A stretch of DNA of 64,000 nt, from positions 37,679,851 through 37,743,850 of the forward strand of contig OZ038392.1 in NCBI GenBank assembly GCA_964036045.1, written 5' to 3'. The notes beneath the pieces were generated by a model, which saw only the letters and a list, made by a program, of their open reading frames with translations, had not been told where the DNA came from and did not search any database. Below, piece by piece: positions 31,199 to 41,113 of this stretch (within the stretch, counting starts at the first letter, position 1; every line of letters begins with the position of its first letter). Both the position numbers and the translations under genes were made by a program. The stretch is from Eutreptiella sp. 'Long Island Sound 2002' (taxonomy: Eukaryota > Euglenozoa > Euglenophyceae > Eutreptiales > Eutreptiaceae).

Positions 31199-31777
31199 CT
31201 AGTCCCCGTCCTTGTACTCCAGGACTAGGCCAGCGTCGATACATTCTTGTATCTGTCGCTCAATCTCGTCGGCCTGCGATTTAGGAGCCGGATAGGGTCT
31301 CCTCCGGATCTTGTGACCCCCGAACTCGGGTTTCAACTTGAGGTCCATCTGTACCAGCTTGTCACCTGAGGCTGGGGGTGGTAGTTCTCCGAACACCTCC
31401 AGATAGGTCCTTAGAAGCTTCTGCACCCGCGGGTCCAATAGCTTGATCTTGTCCTCCATGTCCTCGTCAGAGTGTAAGTCGCTTGCCCCCTGAGTAATAG
31501 ACGTCGGGAGGTGATCCTCCACCGACTCTTCGCCCTTGGTATTGTCCTTCAAGGCTTGGTAGGCATAAAGTAGGTCTCGTTCAACCATGTCTGGTGCACC
31601 ATGGCAACATAGGCACGCTTGAGGGGGTTCACATACACATTCCTCCGAGAGGTTGCCCTCCTCTGGGGTCCTCACATGGGCACTCCACACGCTCTTCATG
31701 AGCTCAAGATCTACCTCCCTTTGCCAGGTGGTGATCTTCTGTTTGAGGTCCTCCTTCAATTGGGATAGGTCTCCCAT
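31199..31777 (-). CDS. A2 pol linker and N-terminal RT fingers
   Basis: Same frame as 28229-31171. The C-terminal part reads QKLLRTYLEVFGELPPP, MDLKLKPEF and RQIQECIDAGLVLEYKDGD, the standard lead-in to a gypsy RT. It ends at the TAG that replaces Tyr. The N-terminal half is acidic with a short Cys-rich run (CVCEPPQACLCCHG) and no recognised domain. Confidence 0.75.
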   Translation of the reverse strand: MGDLSQLKEDLKQKITTWQREVDLELMKSVWSAHVRTPEEGNLSEECVCEPPQACLCCHGAPDMVERDLLYAYQALKDNTKGEESVEDHLPTSITQGASDLHSDEDMEDKIKLLDPRVQKLLRTYLEVFGELPPPASGDKLVQMDLKLKPEFGGHKIRRRPYPAPKSQADEIERQIQECIDAGLVLEYKDGD

Positions 31778-31936
31778 ACGTCCTCTGCTTCAGCGGCCAT
31801 GAGCTGCGGGTAGGCTTAGCGTAGCATAGCTTTTTCGCCGCCAACCTCCTCTTGGAGTCCACGTACTCCCTTAGCCTGGATCGGGGATCAAGCTCTTCGT
31901 CCACGGGGTCTTCCACCCTCATAGAGAGTAGGAATT

Positions 31937-32239
31937 TCAGTGGGGCGACGTACTCGGCGTTCTCCACTTCCTCCACGCATATCTGCAGGCGTCGTGCTCA
32001 GTTCCGTCATCTGAGTGGATAGAGCTAGGTAGCTCGGATAGTCCACACTCAGAGACTCCATCAGGAACAGGTACATGGCAGGGAAAGTTGGCGGCGTTGG
32101 AGTTAGTCACGACGTATTCATCTCCTCCGGGTATAGTCTCAATAGCATCTTGAGGTCGTAGTCGATCCTTCAAGTCACCCAAGGCGAGTCCATCGCTTTC
32201 TCGTTGTATAGCCTGGACGAGAGTCGAGTCCAGGTTCAC
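31937..32239 (-). pseudogene. A2 linker fragment between Dam-like domain and RT
   Basis: In the same frame as the rest of A2 pol. The A1 counterpart (2513-2722) shares the LTLSDLK-type motif (here LALGDLKDRL). It is bounded by TGA codons at 31937 and upstream near 32270. No domain is known for it. It is listed because it shows that the polyprotein was once continuous. Confidence 0.5.
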
Positions 32240-32392
32240 CCAGGGGATGGAGGTAAGACCTCAGTCTACCACGCTGAGCATACTCCCCCATCCGAGTTTC
32301 CCGATAGGCGTCTTACGCCCCAGAGGCACGTAGATGGCCTCATCAGGTAACCGAACAGAGCTGATAGTCAGCCTGTCCATGAAGGTTCGCCA

Positions 32393-33124
32393 CTACTCGT
32401 TGCCCCCATGGGATCCCCAATCGGGGGAACACAGGACCATACGGGAACGTTCCAAGGCCGCCTTGGTCAAGACCTTCCCCAGTTCACTGAACCTGGGGTT
32501 CCCGTAGGCCATCCCGAAAGAGGGCCAGTAAAACCTGTAGCTGCAGTGTTTCCCCTTGCTGCAGTAAAGCTCCAGGACCTGTTGCTTGTCGCTGGCGAAC
32601 AACTCCACACTCAGGTCTTCTCTAGAGTAACCCAACTCCTTCAGACCTTGGTCTAGGACTTCCCCCAATAGTTGATAGTCCTCAGTTTTGGAGGCCGCCA
32701 TCATGTTCGAGGGCTCCTCGTTCGATACCCTCAGGTAGCTCCAGGTGTGCTCCGACTGCTCCAGTGGCACGGACTCTCTGCCACTGCCGTGGTCGACGTA
32801 GAGGAGATAGGGCGCTTGCAGCGTCAGGGATTGTATCTGGGACTGCTGCTTGAAGAAGTCAGTCTCCAATACAAAGTCTAAGGCCTCAGTGTCCATCACA
32901 TAGAACCGATGGGCGGTAGTTCGGGAGCCCAGTGGTACCTCCACTTCACAGTCCCCGCAGCTGTGCACCACATGTCCATCCCCCATTTGTATAGCCGCGG
33001 TGGTCATGGTGTTCTTCAGGCTCCCAAAAGGTACAATTTTCTTCGCCACTATAGATATGGTGGCTCCAGTATCCAATACCCCCAGGTATTCACGTCCCCC
33101 TAGTCGGACACATACCCAGAACAT
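32393..33124 (-). CDS. A2 aspartic protease and Dam-like domain
   Basis: A retropepsin core LDTGATISIVA lies at residues 17-27, with a downstream VLETDF segment. From about residue 150 a Dam-like block follows: SVELFASDKQQ, LYCSK, RFYWPSFGMAYGNPRF, KVLTKAALE and MVLCSPDWG (genomic 32405-32677). The NPPF of A1 is NPRF here. The frame ends at TAG 32393-32395, where A1 has Tyr. An ATG exists at 33122-33124, but the same frame is open back to the gag TGA at 33155, so the start is uncertain. Confidence 0.75.
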   Translation of the reverse strand: MFWVCVRLGGREYLGVLDTGATISIVAKKIVPFGSLKNTMTTAAIQMGDGHVVHSCGDCEVEVPLGSRTTAHRFYVMDTEALDFVLETDFFKQQSQIQSLTLQAPYLLYVDHGSGRESVPLEQSEHTWSYLRVSNEEPSNMMAASKTEDYQLLGEVLDQGLKELGYSREDLSVELFASDKQQVLELYCSKGKHCSYRFYWPSFGMAYGNPRFSELGKVLTKAALERSRMVLCSPDWGSHGGNE

Positions 33125-33154
33125 GAGGTTCAGGGCCCCACAGGAGCGTCCCCC

Positions 33155-35617
33155 TCAGAACTCCGCGTGACAGGCCACCTCGAACTTCTTGTTCCGCAAT
33201 TTGCGGGCCATCTTCATGAAGCGGCTTCTCTTATTAGCGTTGCGGTCATCACCACCTTCATGCTCACGCTTGGCTCCTTGTTCTCGCTGGGCCTGAGTTT
33301 GCGAGCGTGTGGTAGGACCAAACTGCCCTCCAGAGGGCTCGGAGTTCCCCCCTGGATTAGGGTTGGGGTTGCCTCCGTTCTTGTCCGGGTTCTTGTTGTC
33401 CTTGTCTGGCCGGCGGTTAGCGCCTCCTCCTCGTCCACCGTGGTTCTTGTCTTGTCCTTTTCCATGTCCTTTCGACTTGCCCTTGCCGGAGTCGTTGCAG
33501 TTGCCCTTGCCACCGCCCTTGCCAGAGCCTTTGCCAGGATCCTCGCCCTTCAGCTTCGCTGACAGGCGCTGCTTGTGGTAAAACTCATCCTCGTAGTGCT
33601 TCTTCTTCCCACCGAAGGCACAGGTGATTGTACACCTGTAGTGATCCGGCATCTTAGGCTTGGCGCCGGTGTTGGTCTCCTGCTTCTTCCCTTGGACCAC
33701 GAAGCAGTCTCGCTGCTCGCAGTCAGGGGCGTGCTGCAGGCGGCCATGCTCATCTCTGGCATCACACCAGAAGAGCTCCTTGACATTGTCCATGATACGG
33801 GTGTGCTTGGGGGTAGTCCCCTGTCCAGGTCTGGGTCCTTGATACCCTTTGCCATGGCTTCCAGAGCCTCCCCCTCCAGGACGGTAGGCGTTCAGGTGCT
33901 GGTCGCTTTCTTTCTCCAGCGCCAGCTCCAAGAGTAGCACACACAAATCCTCGTAGTTGAGGGCTCTCGCCTTGCGCTCTGCCGTTGACCTGCACTCGTC
34001 CCACAGCTCTGGAGGGAGCTTAGCCACCAACCAGAAAAGCAGGTCGTCGCTGCTGTAGGAACCAGGCGTCAATCGTCCAGCCCAGTGATCCAGGTCAGCC
34101 AGTATCTCTGAGACCCTGCCAGGTTTGGGGTTGTTGGGCAGCATGGCCAGGTTCTGGATCTCGGCCCTGATGGAGAGGTCGGTTTCGTAGGTAGGGTACT
34201 GTCTCTCCAAGACAACCAACACGTCGGCAAAGGTGGTGGACTTAGTCACGATCTGCTTGACTTGCTTCTCGGGGTACTTGGTCTTGCAGCACTGCAGGAG
34301 CAGATGGCACTTGACTCGCCCACTAGCATGGGTTTGGCCGGTCATTCGGAGGAACCGGCCAAAATTCTCAGTGAACTCGCTGAGATCCTTGCCTGTGAAC
34401 TCAGGCAAGTTCACCACGATCTTGGAGGTGGCAATAGCCTTAGCCTCCTGAGACCTGCGTCCCTCAGGGCGCCTGGTCTTCCTCTTCTTCTTCTTCTTCC
34501 GCCCACTCGGGTTCTTGGGGTCCTCAAGGTCATTGTCCTCCGAGGGCGAAGCAGAAGTCATGGACGGCGGCTCATCATCGGAGGGGTCTCCGCCTAGGTC
34601 ACTAGAGCCATAGGGCTCCACGTCAACCATAGCCCTTAGGACTGTCAGCCCCAGCCGGTCCAGCTCAGCTCTCGTGGAATTCCCCACGTGGCTGTAGGGA
34701 GGCTGGGCCGTTCTTGCTATGAAAGGGCTTCTCGGTATCACAGCAGGGGTCGGCATCGGTTGGCTCCTCAGGCTCCCCAGGGTGTTTGTAAACCCTGGCA
34801 CCAGGTGATTAGACTGTACTCCATGGGGTGAGACTCCCACGATGGTAGGTGACGCTTGGGGCGGAATCAGGGGCTCTAATTTAGCCCGAATCTCTTGAGT
34901 GAGATCACCAACAAGTTCAGAGGTGGCTCCTCGGAGAGCCTCTTCTATCTCCGACCGCGTCAGGGACCTGTTCGAGGACCTCCCCAATCCTCTACTCCTG
35001 CTCCCGCATGATTCAGGGCCTCTCTCCAGCCCACTCAGGGTTGCATACCCAGGAACATCCACATAGGCTCCCGTAGCGGGTAGTGGATGGTGATAGTCAG
35101 CCCCATACCATCGCAGCGCAGAACTGGAGGCCACTGGCTCACTGGTAGTAGTTGCCTCTGGAAACGCAGTGGTAGATGGGTCCACACCATAGGCAGGGTA
35201 GTTAGGCATACCAGTAAAGCCTGTGCCCTCAGCCATAGGCGGGGTGGTTATGGGTGTGGATGTTGTAGCGGCTGGGTCTGGAGTTGGGAGTGTGGTGGTT
35301 GTAGGAGAGGGTGATGCGTGGACGCCAGAGGCGCTTGGTGCGCCCTCGAAGGTCGACTCACTCGTCGGGTGGTGCCCATGGTCTACTCCTTCATCTGCCA
35401 TGCTTTCTCCTGCATCCTTTCCTCTCTCCCTCTTTCTCTTCACAGGGTTGATGTCCACCTCCTCGACTGAGAGGGCCCGGAAGACCGACTGAAGTCCCTC
35501 CAGCGAGTCATCAACCACGTCCACTGGCCCATGTAAGGGCACCGAAGGTACAGCGCTACGTCCAGGTCCAGGTTCACCAGGTGCTGGCATTGCTGGTGCC
35601 TCAGGCGCCGTCCTCAC
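33155..35617 (-). CDS. A2 gag protein
   Basis: 820 codons, starting about 105 bases after the primer site. The first 330 residues are Pro/Ser/Thr-rich. A Lys/Arg-rich run (GRKKKKKRKTRRPEGRR) precedes the capsid core (NLPEFTGKDLSEF, EKQVKQIVTKSTTFADVL, YETDLSIRAE, YEDLCVLLLELALEKE). The zinc knuckle is damaged: the A1 CGYC...H...C is CAFG...H...F here. A Gly/Lys/Asn-rich tail follows. It ends with TGA at 33155-33157, which A1 does not have. It builds the particle of the element. Confidence 0.85.
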   Translation of the reverse strand: MRTAPEAPAMPAPGEPGPGRSAVPSVPLHGPVDVVDDSLEGLQSVFRALSVEEVDINPVKRKRERGKDAGESMADEGVDHGHHPTSESTFEGAPSASGVHASPSPTTTTLPTPDPAATTSTPITTPPMAEGTGFTGMPNYPAYGVDPSTTAFPEATTTSEPVASSSALRWYGADYHHPLPATGAYVDVPGYATLSGLERGPESCGSRSRGLGRSSNRSLTRSEIEEALRGATSELVGDLTQEIRAKLEPLIPPQASPTIVGVSPHGVQSNHLVPGFTNTLGSLRSQPMPTPAVIPRSPFIARTAQPPYSHVGNSTRAELDRLGLTVLRAMVDVEPYGSSDLGGDPSDDEPPSMTSASPSEDNDLEDPKNPSGRKKKKKRKTRRPEGRRSQEAKAIATSKIVVNLPEFTGKDLSEFTENFGRFLRMTGQTHASGRVKCHLLLQCCKTKYPEKQVKQIVTKSTTFADVLVVLERQYPTYETDLSIRAEIQNLAMLPNNPKPGRVSEILADLDHWAGRLTPGSYSSDDLLFWLVAKLPPELWDECRSTAERKARALNYEDLCVLLLELALEKESDQHLNAYRPGGGGSGSHGKGYQGPRPGQGTTPKHTRIMDNVKELFWCDARDEHGRLQHAPDCEQRDCFVVQGKKQETNTGAKPKMPDHYRCTITCAFGGKKKHYEDEFYHKQRLSAKLKGEDPGKGSGKGGGKGNCNDSGKGKSKGHGKGQDKNHGGRGGGANRRPDKDNKNPDKNGGNPNPNPGGNSEPSGGQFGPTTRSQTQAQREQGAKREHEGGDDRNANKRSRFMKMARKLRNKKFEVACHAEF

Positions 35618-35721
35618 GTTGGTGTCCTACTTCTTTGTGTCCATATTCGCCCTTCTTGCTTATGCAATACTCGGCGCACTGGATGTACGGCACGGGGTTG
35701 CTGCTGGTACGCAGAGACTGT

Positions 35722-35737
35722 CTGCCTCTTGCTACCA
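35722..35737 (-). promoter_or_regulatory. A2 primer-binding site, initiator-tRNA-Met-like
   Basis: The minus strand reads TGGTAGCAAGAGGCAG right after the LTR. Compared with TGGTAGCAGAGG it has one extra A. The same position in A1 reads CGGTAGCAGAGGC. TGG at the LTR border is the complement of the CCA end of a tRNA. Confidence 0.6.
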
Positions 35738-36517
35738 GAAAGTTTTATAGTGGTACCAACACTGTGTTTTTGTTGTGCCTCTCCTGCTGCTTGCTGCTGG
35801 TGTAGGGTTCCTGCTGCTTGTTTTTGATGCGGAAAATGTTTTATTGATGAAATACAACCAATCCAGGATAACCCAAGCCAGGGATAAGCAAGTAGAAGAT
35901 AAACAGGATCAAAACATGAAGGGCTGCAGTCACAAAGAGTTAGATAAAGATAGCTATCAACAATAGACCACAGCAAATAAACATTCAATGCAACTCAGGA
36001 GGAAATATTTTACATGATTGTGACAAACTGATTGGAAAACTGCCCCAAGGCCTCACTCTCATCCATAGTGCCATCTTGAGATGTGCACTCTTTGTTTTTG
36101 GGTCCCATAGGTGCTGAGGTGGCATGGCTTGTGGCGCTGAGGTCACTGCCATTTCACATGGGATATTCCTACTTAGCTAGGCTGACTGGGTATTGAACCC
36201 AGGACCTCTCAAAAAGAGGTGCCCCAGCCCCCTAGGGTGCATACCACTAGGATAGCTAAGAATTCATGAGAAAACATAGATAAATTCTTAGGCTCTGCCT
36301 TCAGTATATCAGTGCCTCAGTCACCCAGGAAAGAAGGTTTTAGTGCCTATAGCTTGGGGATCAAGGGGTCCACACAACATTCTGATTACGTGTTTGGTTC
36401 CATAGGTCAAAATGTGTTATCACCCATTTTGGTTAGGCAAATACTAAGATAAAAATGCAAGAGTGCTTAGAGCACCTCCAATACGACCAAACTATACCCT
36501 AAAGCGTTGGAAGAGCA
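35737..36517 (-). repeat. A2 5' LTR
   Basis: Matches 8145-8925 over its whole 781 bp. It adjoins the primer site and precedes gag in the minus-strand sense. Its outermost bases differ slightly from the other copy. Confidence 0.75.
36172..36260 (-). other. tRNA-like sequence inside the A2 5' LTR
   Basis: Same structure as 8580-8668: perfect CTTAGCT/AGCTAAG closing stem, box-A-like and box-B-like motifs, and a perfect CTGGG/CCCAG T-arm. The middle hairpin is further degraded (CACCTCT in place of TACCCCC). Confidence 0.5.
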
Positions 36518-37046
36518 CTTTTCCTTACTGAGTGTCCAATTCAATGATGAAGTATCTTCGGACAATATGTGTTATGTTGGTCTTGTTGTTGACTTGGTCC
36601 ATGCCTAATCATTCCGAAGTAATGTTGACTCCATTCGCCATGAATAGGTTCATTCCAAGGTCAACATGGCCATATGTGACTATGGAGAGGTCAAGGATGG
36701 TTCTCCTTACCTCAAAGGTGATTGAGGCTTGTGAACGCCTCAATTGGGATTCAAGGGAATGGGATGGGTGTTGCATACCCCAACTACCCCAAAGAATTCA
36801 TTCTTTGATTTTGATTTTTCAATCCAATTTTATATCTCCAAACCTATGTCGAGCTGGGATAGGCAATTAATTATACATCAACATGGGACTACGTTTGACT
36901 CCCATGTTTCATGAACCATCCCCACTCCCCTTAGGCTTGGAGATACATTACCAAGCAAATGGACATTCTCACCGTTTTGTCCAATGTGCACCATAATGGC
37001 AAGGTCATATCTCTTAGTCTTTTGGGAGTTGACACATATGCTTTGC
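36518..37046. other. Spacer between A2 and the LINE insertion site
   Basis: AT-richer than its surroundings. A reading frame at 36532-36870 has no recognised domain. Before the LINE inserted it was continuous with 51872 onward. Confidence 0.4.
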
Positions 37047-37063
37047 ACAACATTGACATTGGA
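37047..37063. repeat. LINE target-site duplication, left copy
   Basis: ACAACATTGACATTGGA, identical to 51855-51871. Bases beyond it differ on both sides (C versus A before, G versus T after), so 17 bp is the full length. Confidence 0.88.
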
Positions 37064-37086
37064 GGTTTGAGGTTTGAGGTTTGATT
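37064..37086 (-). repeat. LINE 3' terminal tandem repeat
   Basis: Three copies of GGTTTGA on the plus strand, (CAAACCT)n on the minus strand, directly next to the target duplication. Such short tails replace poly(A) in several LINE clades and are added by slippage during priming. Confidence 0.7.
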
Positions 37087-38606
37087 TTGCGGGTACTAGA
37101 CGCTTTTCGGCCCCGGGGGGCCACCTGGTCGGGCCAGGTGATATCCTCCCCACCGGGTCCTAGTGGGGGGCCCTCCAAGACGCACCTCCTGCCTGGTGGC
37201 GGAGTCCCCCGGGTTCACAGAGCTCGGAGCCCCGTCCTTCCCCGGCGTCCCCGTTTCGCCACTCCCCGGTCAGTGCATCAATTCGCAGCCGTGGCCGCGG
37301 GCGCTTACCCACTGCGTCGCCCCCCTAATGCGTGGTCGCCCGGGGCACCGGCGCCGCCGGGCCCGTGCTACTGGCTTGTCGCCAGTGGGACCCCCTTGGG
37401 CTGGCGCGGTGGCTGCCTAGCCTAGGGGTTGGGGCGTGGCGCTGTGCGCCACTACTGCCTTGGCGGGTGCAGTGTCCCGTCTGTGTGTGCGCGGCGCTCG
37501 CGGCCGGTTCGGGGGGGTTCGGGCCGGTACCTGGTGTTGTGTCTCCCCTTCTTCCCCCTTGCCGCCCCGCGTATCCCGCGTTGCGTGTGGCGGGCCGTCC
37601 CGTCCGGGTGTCCCTTATCCTCGCTCGCTGGTACGCCATTCCATGTGGTCTGTGCGTTCCGCGCGCTCGGTCCGGTTGCCCTTCTGGTGGTCCCCGCGTG
37701 TCCTTTTCGTGTGTGTGCGCTCGCGCTCTCGCGGTGTCCGCTCCCCGCTGGGTGGTGTGGCGCGCGCATCTCGCGTGGTCCCGGCACTGGGCGCTGGTAG
37801 GGCCGTTCCATGTGGTCCGTGCCCCTCCGCGTGTCCTGCCCCAGTCCCGTGCCCCGTCTGGCGTGCTTGGGGGGGGGCGGTCCGGTCCCGGTTCCCCCCT
37901 ACTTGGCTTGGGGTTGCGGGGGCGGCGGCTGGGCGTCCCCGGGGGGGTGCCTTCGTCCATTGCGTGGGGCGTGGGGCGTTCCTCTTCCCTCCTCTGCCCG
38001 TCCACTAGGTGGGCTGTCGGGGTCTGCGTTGCGGGCGTGCGGTTGTGGGGGCCCCGCTCTGTTCTCGCGGGGGGGGAGAGAGGTGTCGTCTTGGTGTCCA
38101 GGCGCCGGCCCGCCGGATTCTCATGACGAGCCTGATGCGCACGGAGCTTCGCCCTGCGGGATGCGTGGGGGGGTTGGGGTGACCGTGGCTGGAGTGGTGC
38201 TCCAATGTCCCGGTTCATGGCCCAGCTGGGCAGCCCTACCGCGGCCTTACTCTTAGTACAGGGGGAGGGGGTTGCGGGCGCGTTTGTTCTGTGACCCGGG
38301 TGCCGGTGTATCTCTGGAGGCAGCCGCCCCGGAGGCAGCGCGCCAGGCGCGCGCCGCGTAGGAGCTGCTTCGAACCCCGGGATCGGTGGTCTCCCACCGA
38401 TCCCTTCGAATACCGGGCGAGGCCTCCCATCGACCTGTTTGAGTACAGGTGACGGTGCGCACTGCTGCAGGGGTGGGTGGTTCCCATGTCTTTTGTTTTT
38501 CTTGGGTGGGGGGTAAAACGAACGAGACCTCCACCCGATCCACCGGTATCGGTGGTGGCGCGAGTTGCTGGAGGGGGGGGTGGTTCCCACGTCGCCAACT
38601 AGAGAG

Positions 38607-38690
38607 CTCTACGTGCAGGGATCCCAGGAGCACCAACGCCCGGGATCGAATCCCCGCACTGGACGATTGAAGACCGACGCTCTCACTACT
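38607..38690 (-). other. tRNA-like relic in the LINE 3' region
   Basis: The minus strand has a box-A-like GCGGCCCAGTAGTGAGAGCG and, about 40 bases on, a box-B-like GGGATTCGATCCC, with spacing as in a tRNA. The anticodon stem is weak and the acceptor stem does not pair well. It may be a captured SINE head. Low certainty. Confidence 0.3.
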
Positions 38691-38941
38691 GGGCCGCGGG
38701 AGTCTCTTACGCCACTGAGGGGTGTCGTCGGCTATGAATCCTGTCCTGTGGGTGGGGCTGTGCGCCGTGAAGCGTGTTGCGCGTGCCGGGAGGCCTCAGT
38801 CCACGCGCACGGGGTCGGGACAGGGGAGGGGGCTGGGTGGGGTGCGTTGGATCGCCGACTGACGTGCACAGGGGTAAGAGGCGGACAGTAGCACCACCGG
38901 GTCGCCGACTGACTGTAGGGCGGGGGGTCGCTCTGCCTCTT

Positions 38942-40968
38942 TCCGTCCCTCTGCCTTCCCTGGGCAGGCAACAAAGCGGGCGTCACTGGCGTTGCGCTGT
39001 CCATGGGGGGCGTGGCCCCCCATACCACTCCGGTTCGTGTTCACCCAGCCTCTCCGGGTACGATCTGTGCGGCGTCCCGGTGCGCAGGCGTGGGCCCGCT
39101 TGTTCTTCGCGGCCCCCGTGTGGGCCGTCGGCCGGAGCGGGGGGGCGGGTCACACTCCGGCCCCCCTCTCGGGTGGGGGGGGTCCATTCCCCTTGCCTCG
39201 GGGGGGGTGTCGCGCTGCGGCCTCCCCGCTCTCGTTCCGGGCGGCGGCCTGCGGTACCCCTTTCTGGCCCTCCCCTCCGGCGCGCGCGTGCGGTCGGGGC
39301 TGAAGTGCCGCCCCGGGGCGGGGGGGGGTGAGGGGCGGCCCGTGGACCGCTCCCCTGGGGGCCCCGGCTGACCTGCAAACCCCCCCTCTGTCCCCTCGGA
39401 GTGGGCTGTGGTCACGGGAGGGTCATGTGGGGCGCGGCCTCCTTCGTGTTCCGTTGTGCGCGTTGCTCCGGCACGCCGGTGTGGGTTCGTGGGGGCAGGT
39501 CCAGCCGCCGCTGCCCTTACCGTGTCGCCGTTCCTCCTGTGGGTGGGGGCGCCCCCCCGGCCCTGGGGGGGCGGAGGGCCGCGCCTGTGGCTCCCCAGCT
39601 GGGGTGGGTGCGGGGGGGGGGGGGGGGGCGCCACCCCGCTCGCTCTCGGGCCTGTGTGGGAGGGGGGGGGGGAGGGGAGTGGGGGGGGTCCTTCGGTTCC
39701 CTGGCGATGCCCCCTGTCGGCCAAAAAGGGGGGGGGAGGGCGGCTTGGCGGTCCCAGCCCCGGGGGCCAGCCATCGGCCAGGGGGGTCGCGCCCTTCCCC
39801 CGCTCCCCTCTACCGAGTGCCGGATCCTCACGCAGTCCCTCCCTGGGGCCCCTCATCTCCCGGCCGTTGCCGCGCGGCGCTGGCCGGCCGGGGGTGGCCG
39901 TGAGGGTCAGCGGTCAGTGGTTAGCGGGTTGCAGGGCCGCTTTCCCCGGGTAGGCAACAAAGCGGGCGTCCCTTGGCGTCGTGCTGTCCATGGGGGGCGT
40001 GGCCACCCATACCATTCCGGTTCGCGCCCACCCGGCTTCTCTGGGCACGATCTGCGCGGCGTCCCGGTGCGCAGGCGTGGGCCCACATGCTCTTCGCGGC
40101 CCCCATTGGAGCCGGCGGCTGGGGCGTCGGGGCGGGTCACTCTCCGGCTCCCCTCTCGGGCGGGGGGGTCCGTCCCTTCAGCCTCGGGGGGTGGGGGCCC
40201 GGGCCCCTGCGGCCGGCGGGCCGGTGGGGGGGCGGGGGGGGGGGGGTGTCGCGCCGCGGCCTCCCTGCTCTCGTTCCAGGCGGCGGCCTGTGGTACTCCT
40301 TCCTGGCTCTCTCCGCGTCGCCGGTGCGCTCCCTTCCGGTCCGCGCTTGCGGTCGGGGCTGAAGTGCCGCCCCGTGGTGGGGGGGGTGAGGGGTGGCCCG
40401 TGGACCGCCCCCCTGGGGGCCCCATCTGACTCGACACCCTCCCTCCGTCACCTCGGAGCGGGCTGTGGTTACGGGAGGGTCATGTGGGGCGCGGCCTCCT
40501 TCCTGCTCCGTCGTGCGCGTTGCCCCGGCACACCGGTGTGGGTTCGCGGGAGCAGGCCCAGCCGCCGTTCCCCCTGAGGGGGGGGCGCCCCCCCGGCCCT
40601 GGGGGGGCGGAGGGCCGCGCCTGTGGCGCCCCTGCTGCGGTGGCTGCGGGGGGGGGGGGGGGGTGGGGGGGCCGCCCCCTCGCCCGCCCCCGGGTCTGTG
40701 CGGGGGGGGGGGGGTGGGTTGGGGGGGGGCCTTTGGCCCCCTGGTGATGCCTCTCGTCGGCCGTGGGGGGGGGGGGCGGGGGCGGCATGGCGGCCCTGGT
40801 CCCGGGGGCCAGCCATCGGCCAGGGGGTCGCGCCCGTCACCCGCCCCCCCTATCGAGAGCTGGATGCCCGCGCAGGCCCTCGCCGGGGCCCTCACCTCCC
40901 CGGCCGTTGCCGCGCGGCGCCGGCCGGCCGGGGGTGGTTGATGGTTAGCGGTCAGTGGTTAGCAGGTT
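38942..40968. repeat. Two tandem units of about 1.03 kb in the LINE 3' region
   Basis: Unit 1 (about 38942-39935) and unit 2 (about 39936-40968) share long blocks in order: GGCAACAAAGCGGGCGT, GTCCATGGGGGGCGTGGCC, GGTCATGTGGGGCGCGGCC and CAGTGGTTAGC. Long G runs on the plus strand (for example near 39610 and 40650) give open frames on both strands with Pro/Gly/Ala-rich products. I do not count these as genes. Confidence 0.8.
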
Positions 40969-41113
40969 GCGGGGCAGCCGGTTCCTCCCCGCGCTTGGCG
41001 CCCCCGCACTCCCTTTCGCGGGTGGCGGCGCGTCCCCGCACGTCGTGCCATACCGTGGGGGGGGCGTGGGTCAGGGGGCCCATCCCCCCCTCCCGTGCCC
41101 GCCGTCTGGGCCT

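Larger units (their letters stand above)
8145..36517 (-). mobile_element. Ty3/gypsy chromovirus A2, interrupted by element B
   Basis: The two 781-bp direct repeats (8145-8925 and 35737-36517) bracket, on the minus strand, a primer site, gag, protease, Dam-like domain, RT, RNase H, integrase and chromodomain, then a polypurine tract. Element B sits in the 3' non-coding part. With B and one GTAG copy removed, the element would be about 11.4 kb. Gag, protease and pol all lie in one frame, split by TGA or TAG codons. A target duplication is not clear: CAGT occurs near both ends but not at exact positions. Confidence 0.8.
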
